Source of the DNA: Crossaster papposus
Lineage: Eukaryota; Echinodermata; Asteroidea; Velatida; Solasteridae
DNA length: 64,000 nucleotides
Direction of reading: 5' to 3'
NCBI GenBank assembly: GCA_037893245.1
Contig: JBAIAA010000604.1
Span: 1,302,001 to 1,366,000, forward strand
In this document: positions 20,424 through 30,228 of the stretch, one piece after another
Layout: every line of letters starts with the position of its first letter
Numbering within the stretch: the stretch's first letter is position 1
Position numbers and translations under genes: made by a program
The notes under the pieces: generated by a model
Database searches by the model: none
Seen by the model: the letters and a program-made list of their open reading frames with translations, nothing else
What the model was told of the DNA's origin: nothing

Positions 20424-22409
20424 TTACTCGACGATGGCTTGTTGTGAAGCAGCAGAGATGTCTGGTTTGGTAGTAAGGGGAGTTGTTGGCGCGTTGTCTT
20501 CCTCGGTAAAAGTGGCATCGGGTAGTGCTGTCCAAAGAGTCAAGAAAAATATGGATAGGTAGGTAAAGATTCTATAGGGGAACGGTATAAGTAGGTTGAG
20601 ATGCACTGAAAAAGGTGGACTTGTGATTGGAAACAAAATAGGTGCAAGAGGGAAAGCTGAAGGGGTTTTGGTGTATGCGTGGAATGTGTGTGGTAGTGTA
20701 AAGAACAGGTAAAAGGTTTAGGGGTAAATTCATGATTGTACATGTTGAATCAGAGCAATTCTATTATTTGATGGGCAAGATCTAGAATCTGTATAAAGCA
20801 AAACATTTAAAAGTAGAGAGATGTAGATATACCTTTGATGTCGGTCGGACCAGCCTGCTGCAGCCAGAACAGCATCATTGTTGTGCGAGATGTCTGAAGG
20901 GAGAAGAAATAGGATGGTTATTGGAACAACAGCAAAATGTTTTTAGGAAATGCACTTCGTTTTCTGAAAGGCCTACAAATAATGTTTTTAGGGGGGAAAC
21001 TTGGACTCAGAAGTTTCTTTCTTTAAAAACACACACACAAAAACACTGCGCTGGAGGGGAATTAAAAGAATACTGTGACTGCACTTTCTGAAAGGCAGCA
21101 AAATTTCTGAAAGGCAGCAACAACAGCATCTAACTACAGCAAAATGTTTACAGGAACTGAAAAGCCTACAAATATTGTTTTTTAGGGGGAACTGTAGCGA
21201 AATGATTACTTGAAATGGTTACTTAGATTCATATGTTTCTTTCTTTAAAAAAATTCAAAAGAACATCGGTACTTAGTTTTGTCAGTCTAAACATGGAGGA
21301 ATAGCCTCCGAGGTCTGAAGCAGTATTTCTGCAGCAGAAGTCGATTCAAAGACATTAACCCAGGCTAGGTCATAAAAGGGCCACTGGCTAGACCCCAGGG
21401 TCCTGCTAATGGATTGACACCTGTTACCAGAATGTCAGGACTGGGCTCTGGCTGTGCCCATAGAGAAAGCATAGAGCAAGGAACTGGAGAAAGGAACAGT
21501 TCTAACTTCTATTCCTTTCTCTACGCAGTGCCTTTATGCTCTAGCTAGTCCCATCATAGCACACATGCACAGTGTATATTAATTATTATATTGGGGGTTT
21601 GTAAACTTTACAAAACTATCTCCTACAATATAATATTGGTAAGACAAAAGCAGAAAATATACTTACATTCCCTATTGCCTGAATCTAAATGCAATCCAAG
21701 TTCTGATTCCAAGTTAAAATGTAATTACTTCGCTTACCACTGACCAAGTTAAAGATCTAAATTATCATGGGATATAATAAATCCTTTGACTATTACATGT
21801 AAATATCAATCTATAATGTATAAAACGTTTCGTGTTTCAAACTAAACAATTCAGCTTGTGCTGTGGTTACACCCAGTCTATGACATTGACAGTTGACTAT
21901 GTCTAGAACTTATTTAAACGACAGCCTAGATATGTACAATAATGTCAACTCAAAAGGTCATTGGCCTACTTCTAGATTTAATATACACATATAGTTATTC
22001 AAAATCAAGGAATTTAGTAGTACATACCTGGAAAAGGATGGCAGAGGGAGAGCAATATTGGTTGTACTGTTCTATCTGTGCTCACTGCGGCCGTCAGTGA
22101 GTGTGGTATAACCGGTACTGTATACACGTACGCGAACGCGATATCATCCAGCACGACAGTAGACAGGCTCCTTTCCATACTCTGCATCGCCACCGCAAAC
22201 TGGCGCGGGACCGGCGCAGCCACCGCGCAATTCCGACGGGAGGCCCGTGCAAAAGACGGGCCCCCACATCCGCTACCCCACACTATACCGCGGCGGGCAA
22301 ACAGGACACCAGACCCAAAATGGCTCGGCCAGATAGACGGGCTCCCTCCCACCCTCCGCGCGCAAACAGGTACACGGCACACGGGGAACCGTCCACAAGA
22401 TGGCGCCAA
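20424..22409 (-). other. Candidate captured, spliced gene inside Helitron copy C
   Basis: Three minus-strand blocks carry good splice signals. A GC- and CpG-rich block ends CCTTTTCCAG|GTATGT (exon end 22028). A 61-base block has acceptor CTTCAG|ACATC (20893) and donor CAAAG|GTATAT (20833). A third has acceptor TTTGGACAG|CACTACC (20527) and stops at TAA 20426-20424. If the first block is untranslated, an ATG at 20878 opens a 49-codon frame across the last junction. It begins MMLFWLQQAGPTDIK and continues ALPDATFTEEDNAP, an acidic, Thr/Pro-rich tail. A different frame runs through all three blocks but looks less protein-like. I recognise no family. Host-gene capture is common in Helitrons, so this fits, but transcription and capture are inference. 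Confidence 0.4.
20934..21262. repeat. ~190-bp tandem duplication in Helitron copy C
   Basis: CAGCAAAATGTTTTTAGGAA, then GCCTACAAATAATGTTTTTA and GGGGGGAAACT, then TTTCTTTCTTTAAAAA recur in order with small changes starting near 21137. CTTTCTGAAAGGCAGCAA is also doubled at 21087 and 21105. It falls in the proposed first intron of the captured gene. Confidence 0.7.
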
Positions 22410-22441
22410 CCATGTCCTATCTTCAGGATTAATAGTATAGA

Positions 22442-24173
22442 CTAGCAGGATGCCGCGCTTCGCGCGGCACCTGCTAGCTGGGTGAAATCGTAACTTATAG
22501 ATACACCTTGTTGACGTCTTAAAAACACAATGGATTGTATGACAAACAAATCGCGAAACTTAGCGAGTAGAGTACCAGCTAGAAATTATTTCGAGCGCAC
22601 GAAATTATTTCGAGCTCACGAACAGATATTCTTGGAGCGCACGAAGTCATTTCGTGGCCACGACAACATTTCGAGCTCACGAAATAAGTTATTTTGAGTG
22701 CACGAAATAAAATACTCAAATTATTTCGTAACGGTGATTTGTATTCGTCATATGTCCCTTTAGGGGCTCCGTAGAATACCATCGACTCTGAATAACAAAC
22801 AATCTTTGTAAAAATACTTCCCGACTTCCGAACTAATAATACTCAATAGGCAGTTCATCTTTGCTTGCATGCTGCCTGCGTCTCGTGATTTTTTAACATG
22901 AATCGTACGGGAAACAATACGAACCACTTCGGGGTTTCTGATTTACGTCGTTACGATTGAAAAAAACCAACAGACCGGCCGTCTGACAGTGCGCCCTCAA
23001 CTGACGCAAGGCAGTCCCGTTTCTAAATTGAATATTCATATCCACGATAGGCCTTACAATTTCGCGACATTTTTCAACGATAAAAGTTAAAATTGAGGCA
23101 ATAGCGATACGTTTCGGAGTGTTTTTAGAGAGATAATGTTGTAATATTTAAGTATTGACAATGTGAAAGGAAGAAATTTTGCCAGAAGGCAACACGAAAG
23201 GAATAAATCATTGTTTTCACGTTCCAAAACTGTGACTACAAAATGGTCGACGCGCAGGAATTCGGAGGCAAAGCCGAAGCCGAAACGTAGTCACGTTTCT
23301 AAATTGCATATTCATATCCACCATCGCCATACAATTTCGCGACATTTTTGCACGATCAAAGTTGAAATTGAGGCAATAGCGATATGTTTCGGAGTGTTTT
23401 GAGACAGATAATGTTGTAATATTTAAGTATCGACAATGTGAAGCAACGAAATTTGCCCAAAAGGCAACACGAAAGGAATAAATCATTTTTTAACGTTCCA
23501 AGCCTGTGACTGCAATGTGGTCGACGCGCACGAAATTCAAAGCCGAAAACGAAGCTGGCGCTCAAACTCCGCAATAACCAATGGAGTATAAAGGTCAAAT
23601 AACACGGGACGGGCCGCCCAATCGCGAACAACAAACTCGGCACCAACTCGGCCACCGCGCAAGCAAGGCGGATACAATTAATTTGCGAAGGCTTCGCGTA
23701 ACGCATGTAGCCGCCGCTTAATCGCAAACGGCCAACAATTCGGCAACCGAGTTACGGCAGTACGATTTCGGGAAGGCTTCGGCCCGAACTCCGGTCAAGG
23801 ACAATGCAAAAATAACGCAAAAGTTCGCGCAAAAAGGCCCGCAGACATCGACAGGCAATCGAAAAGCGATTACGCGTTTATCGGTAACGTCCGTTTCTTT
23901 TAAATCTCACCACGGACGAATACGATTTTTTTAAAATCTTATTCCCCGGGGGATTCCCCGGGGGATTCCCCGTCGCGAACGGTCCGGCACCCCGCCGCAC
24001 CGACGCCGGCGGCACACGCGCGCGGCGACAAGTCGCCCGACCAAAAGCCAACATGGCGCCAACCACGCGCCAAGATGGCGCGGCCCTGTGTTTCCAAGAT
24101 GGCGCGGCCCTGCGTTCCAAGATGGCGGCGCCCAGGGACAAGATGGCGAATTTAACATCTTTTATAGTATAGA
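22442..24173 (-). mobile_element. Helitron-like element, copy B (1,732 bp, middle)
   Basis: On the minus strand it starts TCTATACTATAAAAGATG at 24173 and ends with hairpin GTGCCGCGCGAAGCGCGGCA, then TCCTG and CTAG at 22442. It is joined without an extra base to copy A upstream and copy C downstream. It is closely similar to copy A over its whole length and encodes no Rep/helicase. The 5' end is CpG-rich with repeated CCATCTTG boxes. Inside are TTTCGAGC.CACGAAA microrepeats and promoter-like CCAAT and TATAAA motifs near 23577-23591 (plus strand). Confidence 0.85.
22578..22725. repeat. TTTCGAGCKCACGAAAT microrepeats
   Basis: Five to six imperfect units of ATTATTTCGAGCGCACGAA occur in copy B. 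The same block occurs in copy A at 24317-24460 and, with an extra unit, at 25150-25312. Each unit is partly self-complementary (TTCGnGC.CACGAA). It lies about 140 bases from the Helitron 3' end. Confidence 0.75.
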
Positions 24174-26487
24174 CTAGCAGGATGCCGCGCTTCGCGCGGC
24201 ACCTGCTAGCTGGGTGAAATCGTAACTTATAGATACACCTTGTTGACGTCTTAAAAACATAATGGATTGTATGACAAACAAATCGCGAAACTTAGCGAGT
24301 AGAGTACCAGCTAGAAAGTATTTCGAGCGCACGAAATTATTTCGAGCTCACGAACAGATATTCTTGGAGCGCACGAAGTCATTTCGTGGCCACGACAACA
24401 TTTCGAGCTCACGAAATAAGTTATTTTGAGTGCACGAAATAAAATACTCAAATTATTTCGTAACGGTGATTTTTATTCGTCATGTCCCTTTAGGGGCTCC
24501 GTAGAATACCATCGACTCTGAATAACAAACAATCTTTGTAAAAATACTTCCCGACTTTCGAACTAATAATACTCAATAGGCAGTCCATCTTCGCTTGCAT
24601 GCCTGCGTCTCGTGATTTTTTAACAGGAATCGTACGGGAAACAATACGAACCACTTCGGGATTTCAGATTTACTTCGTCACGATTGAAAAAACCAACAGA
24701 CCGGCCGTCTGACAGTGCGCCCTCAACTGACTTAAGGCCGTCACGTTTCTAAATTGAATATTCATATCCACGATAGGCCATACAATTTCGCGACATTTTT
24801 CCACGATAAAAGTTAAGATTGAGGCAATAGCGATATGTTTCGGAGTGTTTTTAGAGAGATAATGTTGTAATATTTAAGTATTGACAATGTGAAAGGAAGA
24901 AATTTTCCCAGAAGGCAACACGAAAGGAATAAATCATTGTTTTTACGTTCCAAAACTGCGACTACAAAATGGTCGACGCGCAGGAATTCGAAGGCAAAGC
25001 CGAAGCCGAAACGTAGTCACGTTTCTGAATTGCATATTCATATCCACGATCGCCATACAATTTCGCGACATTTTTGCACGATCAGAGCATTGAGGCAATA
25101 GCGATGACAAACAAACCGCGAAACTTAGCGAGTAGAGTACCAGCTAGAAAGTATTTCGAGCGCACGAAATTATTTCGAGCGCACGAAATTATTTCGAGCT
25201 CACGAAAAAAAAATTTGGAGCGCACGAAGTCATTTCGTGGCCACGAAAACATTTCGAGCTCACGAAATAAGTTATTTTGAGTGCACGAAAAAAACTAAAA
25301 TTATTTCGTAACGGTGATTTTTATTCGTCATATGTCCCTTTAGGGGCTCCGTAGAATACCATCGACTCTGAATAAAAACAATCTTTGTAAAAATACTCCC
25401 GACTTCCGAACTAATAATACTCAATAGGCAGTCCATCTTCGCTTGCATGCTGCCTGCGTCTCGTGATTTTTAACAGGAATCGTACGGGAAACAATACGAA
25501 CCACTTCGGGATTTCTGATTTACATCATCGTGAAAATCCTGATTAAAAAACCCAACAGGCCGGCCATCTGACAGTGCGCCCTCAACTGACGTAATGCAGT
25601 CACGTTTCTAAATTGCATATTCATATCCACCATCGCCATACAATTTCGCGACATTTTTGCACGATCAAAGTTGAAATTGAGGCAATAGCAATATGTTTCG
25701 GAGTGTTTTGAGACAGATAATGTTGTAATATTTAAGTCTCGACAATGTGAAGCAACGAAATTTGCCCAAAAGGCAACACGAAAGGAATAAATCATTTTTT
25801 AACGTTCCAAGCCTGTGACTGCAATGTGGTCGACGCGCACGAAATTCGAAGCCGAAAATGGAGCTGGCGCTCAAACTCCGCAATAACCAATGGAGTATAA
25901 AGGTCAAATAACACGGAACGGGCCAACCCAATCGCGAACAACAAACTCGGCACCAACTCGGCCACCGCGCGAGCAAGGCGGATACAATCAATTTGCGAAG
26001 GCTTCGCGTAACGCATGCAGCCGCCGCTCAATCGCAAACAGCCAACAATTCGGCAACCGAGTTACGGTAGTACGATTTCGGGAAGGCTTCGGCCCGAACT
26101 CCGGGCAGGGACAACGCAAAAATAACGCAATAGTTCATGCAAAAAGGCCCGCAGACATCGACAGGCAATCGAAAAGCGATTACGCGTTTATCGGTAACGT
26201 CCGTTTCTTTTAAATCTCACCACGGACGAATACGATTTTTTTAAAATCTTATTCCCCGGGGGATTCCCCGGGGGATTCCCCGTCGCGAACGGTCCGGCAC
26301 CCCGCCGCACCGACGCCGGCGGCACACGCGCGCGGCGACAAGTCGCCCGACCAAAAGCCAACATGGCGCCAACCACGCGCCAAGATGGCGCGGCCCTGTG
26401 TTTCCAAGATGGCGGCGCCCTGCGTTCCAAGATGGCGGCGCCCAGGGACAAGATGGCGCATTTGTCATCTTTTATAGTATATATAGA
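24174..26487 (-). mobile_element. Helitron-like element, copy A (2,314 bp, 5'-most, chimeric)
   Basis: On the minus strand it starts TCTATATATACTATAAAAGA at 26487, preceded by A, and ends with the GC hairpin and CTAG at 24174. It is internally duplicated. 26487-25104 is a 5' unit lacking about the last 90 bases, and it is followed at 25103 by a second 3' portion that runs to the end. The junction lies at a short shared ATGACAAAC-type sequence. The 5' end holds four to five CAAGATGGCG boxes (plus strand 26390-26460). There is no coding capacity for a transposase. Confidence 0.8.
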
Positions 26488-26564
26488 TGTCTTCTGAACT
26501 GTTCAACTCTAACTGAATGAGGGCGCTGTCCACTTTTCTACAGTGCTACATTAATATAATTTTT

Positions 26565-27288
26565 TTAAAGATGGACTACAACGAAAACTCACACATTAAA
26601 TTTATTATCGGACCTTGTTTATGTTGTGTTCAGGTAACACTTTATTGTTACGATCATGTTTTTCTCTAAATAATTTTGTTGCAATTTGACCGAAAAAATT
26701 AGACCTCGATTCTTCGATTTTGAAATTCCCCGCCCTGTACTGGTTCCCGGCAAAGATCCACTGAAAACCACAATGAAATCCACGATATAGTACCAGCGGA
26801 CTTGTAAACCAGCGAAAAGTGATGACGTACTAACCATGAAAACGCATACATGGTGGCCCTGAAGGGACTCCGCAGATCGCGAATATTGACGTCAAATTTG
26901 ACGTCAAATTATGGTGGCCCTGAAGGGACTCCGCAGATCGCGAATATTGACGTCAAATTTGACGTCAAATTTGACGTCAATATTCGCGACTTTTGGGGGA
27001 AAGTCGTGAATATCGACGTCAAATTTGACGTCAATATTCGCGACTTACATATGTATGCGTTTTCATGGGTAGTACGTCACACACAAAGTATGAATTATTC
27101 ATGAGTTAAGGGCTTTTGCTGAAACTGAGTTTATCTGGGTCGTAGAACGCCGATCAATTTTGTTGTTTTTTTGCATGAAGGAACAAGATTTATTGAATAC
27201 TAATGATATATTAGTAATCATTATACATTTCTCGAACAAAAAACAGCAACACAGCCTTTATCATTATTCCGTTGTAGTCCATCTTTAA
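26565..27288. mobile_element. TTAA-flanked foldback MITE, family T4
   Basis: TTAA|AGATGGACTACAACG on the left mirrors CGTTGTAGTCCATCT|TTAA on the right: 15 exact inverted bases with TTAA on each side. It is 724 bp and non-coding. It lies 78 bases beyond the Helitron array and contains a second inverted structure (26830-27080). Confidence 0.85.
26830..27080. repeat. Nested palindrome with clustered TGACGTCA sites
   Basis: The arms are GACGTACTAACCATGAAAAC then GCATACAT, and inverted GACGTACTACCCATGAAAAC then GCATACAT. Between them a 60-base unit (ATGGTGGCCCTGAAGGGACT...) is tandemly doubled at 26849 and 26911. TGACGTCA, the cAMP-response-element palindrome, occurs six times with one further TCGACGTCA, mostly as ATTTGACGTCAAAT. 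Regulatory activity is not shown. Confidence 0.8.
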
Positions 27289-27762
27289 GGAAAACATAAC
27301 AAATCAAAAGAACCCTACCAAAATAACTCAAACGAGCCTCCTAAATAATCTAAACATAGGATAATTCCTTCATTTGTTATGGATTCGTTTTAGGTCATCA
27401 TTTATTGTGGCGATTGTGAACCATGCATTGGCGTCATTATGGACGGCAACATCACATCATTTTGTTTGTTTATTAGACAAAATTACATGGGTCAACTTAA
27501 CATGAATTAACACGTTCATTTACCCTAAAAGATATGGCATGCATAGCATTCATTGCATTACAGAACACGTACATTACAACTTACATGCAAGGGTCCTTTG
27601 GGTTTTATTTGACTTAAAATACGATTACTATGTGGGCATGGATTATATTTATCGAATAATGAAACACAATTCAGCCCTAACTTGAGGACAGACTAGCCAC
27701 TGACCTGTATGTTGCAAAACCCCTGACTGACATTTTAGCTGTGGCCCTCTTCAGGTGAACTG
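27289..27762. other. No recognisable feature
   Basis: AT-rich DNA without coding signal or repeats that I can match in the window. Confidence 0.5.
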
Positions 27763-28113
27763 TTAAAGATCGGATACACCATTTGCAGATATCGAAAATA
27801 TCTTACTCATTTGAAAGTAAATAATGATTCTAGACATCCAGCAAAATGATTGCCCTAGATATCCTGTAAGTATTCCGAAAACAAACATTTTGTAGAGAAA
27901 TATTGGCGATCGCCGGACGGTGATCGCGAAAAAACAAAAATAACATAAGAATAACTGCTCGATGCCGGTTGAAAACAACCGTGCTTTTCTCGGCATCCAT
28001 GATTGTAAACTTCGGACAGGTCAGTTAAACGATATTTACTATGAAATACAACCCCCCAAATCTGCCCATTAATGATAATTTAAGCAATTACCAATAGTGT
28101 ATCCTCCCTTTAA
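27763..28113. mobile_element. TTAA-flanked MITE, family T2 copy 3 (best ends)
   Basis: The left end TTAAAGATCGGATACACCAT and the inverted right end TTAAAGGGAGGATACACTAT both sit on TTAA. At 351 bp it is shorter than the other copies because the CACTACCGAATTATT segment is missing on the left. It is the reference for the family ends. Confidence 0.85.
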
Positions 28114-28586
28114 CAAGTTACCGAAGCTACAACAAAGAAATTGGATTGACGGAATCTATAGCCGTTTACCAAACCCCAGGTTCGTCTCTGTTTTGGCTTT
28201 GTTCATGCAGTTTTACAATGATGCAGCCTGAGATGAAGGAGCCTAGCAGGGGTTTAGAAAACGGCCTTTAAAATTAATTCTAGTTTTGCTGCGAGCGCAG
28301 TGCGAAAATGAATCCAAAATACAACCCCTCGTTTTTTCGTACCATTCAGTTCACGCTGACACTTACGTGACCGTTATAAATATTTTACCAGAGACGTATA
28401 TGCTGCACAGGCAAGTATATAGTGAATGCCATTCACTTCAATTAGCGTGATTAATTGTGGAGATCATTTCATTTGTGGATATCATGTATCTATGTCGATT
28501 TGGATAGTGTTGTGTAATTAATTAATTTGTCTGGTGTAAAGTCATGCCTATACAATCTAGCTTTCTGATCAATTATTTTGTCGTGT
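28114..28586. other. No recognisable feature
   Basis: No coding signal, and no match to other families in the window. Confidence 0.5.
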
Positions 28587-28808
28587 TGGTTTATTATAAA
28601 TTATATATTTCTGAATATTCAGGTCGGCAGTTTGTGTCAAGAGTGATAAATTGTACGTGCATTAAACAATGTACCCATACACACTCTAATCTTACATTAT
28701 GGAATATAAGAGTGTGTATGGTAAATTTGCTACTGCACGTAAAATGTTCAACTCTTGACACAAACTGCTGAGCTGAATATCCAGAAATATATAATTTTTA
28801 ATAAAATA
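28587..28808. mobile_element. Palindromic foldback element (~220 bp)
   Basis: The left arm ATTATATATTTCTGAATATT, CAG, GCAGTTTGTGTCAAGAG is mirrored by CTCTTGACACAAACTGC...CTGAATAT.CAGAAATATATAAT. A second inner pair is CCATACACACTCT with AGAGTGTGTATGG. The whole segment can fold into one long hairpin. No target duplication was called. Confidence 0.85.
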
Positions 28809-29218
28809 AAATTATCTACTATAGTTAATGATTACAGCGCAGGAAATGAAATCGTGTATGCAGTTGTGACTGCTCTGTTAGCAGTCGTGCCCGATATATA
28901 TTTGTTTCGAAGTGATTTCTCAAATTAAATTGAGATTGACTAAACAAACAACGGGCACCTTACCGATTGCGCCGTAAAATCTCCTCACAGCATCAGCCTC
29001 TAATTGACCAGGTTTTGGTGTGTGTTTTTTTTGCCGGTATCACGGCACGCACGCTGTCTACTGTTACACGGCCCGGTTGATGTAGCAAGGTTTTGACACC
29101 AGCGTCTTCCACACAACGTCAACAAGCCTGATTCCATGCACAGTCGTATAGTGTATGCCCCCCCCTCTCCCCCAGGGAGTAGCGCAGAGCCCTGGACGGC
29201 CAGTCCTGCCTGCCTTAG
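28809..29218. other. No recognisable feature
   Basis: Short frames on the minus strand near 29000-29270 show no recognisable domain. A C-rich patch lies at 29158-29173. Confidence 0.5.
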
Positions 29219-29403
29219 CCGGTTCATACTTCACGCGAAAGTGAATGCGACAAGAAATTGACGTCACAAAGCATTCGCTGCAAACAAAATAAAAAATCGC
29301 CGGAGTTGAAATGTGTTTAACTTTGGCGAATTCGCAGCGCGAAAACTCCCCGTGACGTCACATATTTACGTTCGGCGTCGCTTGCGCGCCGAGTATGAAG
29401 CGG
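29219..29403. mobile_element. MITE with CCGGTTCATACTT ends and GACGTCAC sites
   Basis: The left end CCGGTTCATACTTCACGCG is mirrored, inverted, by CCGCTTCATACTCGGCGCG. Subterminal TGACGTCAC occurs in both halves, as do GCATTCGCTGC and GCGAATTCGCAGC. It is about 185 bp and non-coding. Confidence 0.75.
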
Positions 29404-30206
29404 GTTTTCACACCTCTCAGGTCACCTACGCCACAGTTGACGTCACACCAGAAGTGTGGATTCCAGAGTAAACCAACTGACGGACTTTGTCCTTCTGTTG
29501 GAGAGTCAAGATGCGGCGCCCTGAGCGCAAGGCGCCCATGATGTGTCACGTCCACGGAACCGAAGCAAGAGTCCTGATCCGGATGATGGCTCAGTTAATT
29601 GGTACGCTGCATCCAATGTCACGTAGTTTAGATACACCGCTCCCACCAAGAAGATACAACCCCAATATTAGTGTAGGATGTTATGTATATTTGCATTTTT
29701 TTTTGCTAAGGATGCTTTTTTTGGTTACATTGGCTAGAGTAGACTCTCAGCTCTCAGAAAAGTATTGGTAACATTTTTTTCTGTTAAAAATATGGCCGCC
29801 ATCTTGGATTTTAAAATGGCCGCCGTTTTCAAAAGAATTTGCCCTACAACTTTGGTTCTGAGCAACATATGGAGTCAAACTTGGTGGCAAAGCCTATGTT
29901 TTCAATATCAGGGAGTTCAAAAATATCATAATTAGGTTTATAGCTATATACGTATGACCGCCATGTTGGATTTCAAAATGGCCGCCATTTCTAGAGGATT
30001 TTGCCCTATAACTTTAGTTCTGAGCAACATATGAAGTCAAACTTGGTGGCAATAAAATGTATAGCTATAGCTGTTGTCAGCAATGTTAGGCTGGCAGGTG
30101 TAATTATGCAGCTATAATGTAAATTTTAAACTTGACAATAATAATTTGCTTTTGATGCTGTTTTTACTTAACCCTGTATATACCAATGCCAGCCTCAGGG
30201 TATCAA

Positions 30207-30228
30207 CCCCCCCCCCCCCCCCCCCCCC
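30207..30228. repeat. Poly-C tract (22 C) at the LINE 5' edge
   Basis: A run of 22 C sits exactly at the 5' edge of the truncated LINE coding sequence. Confidence 0.95.

Larger units (their letters stand above)
18054..22441 (-). mobile_element. Helitron-like element, copy C (4,388 bp, 3'-most of array)
   Basis: Read on the minus strand it starts TCTATACTATTAATCC at 22441 and ends at 18054. The end is a terminal hairpin GCCGCGCGAAGCGCGGC, ten bases later CTAG, and then a T outside. These are the three hallmarks of Helitrons: 5' TC, a GC hairpin about ten bases from the 3' end, and a CTRR terminus with insertion between A and T. No Rep or helicase frame is present, so it is non-autonomous. It carries a foldback insertion (18583-18890), poly-G runs, internal duplications and a possible captured gene (20424-22409). 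Its 3' 150 bp matches copies A and B with more substitutions. Its 5' part is unrelated to theirs apart from the terminus. Confidence 0.8.

Noticed and set aside
22014-22445. Overlapping 114-131-codon frames on both strands
   Set aside because: They come from CpG-rich sequence at the Helitron 5' end. Frames open on both strands at once, which is expected from composition, and none has a recognisable domain. The minus-strand block is kept only as a possible untranslated first exon.
23878-26468. Repeated 75-87-codon minus-strand frames seen in both copy A and copy B
   Set aside because: They are identical because the Helitron copies are identical there. The reading is of CCATCTTGG boxes and GGGATTCCCC repeats, not a protein.
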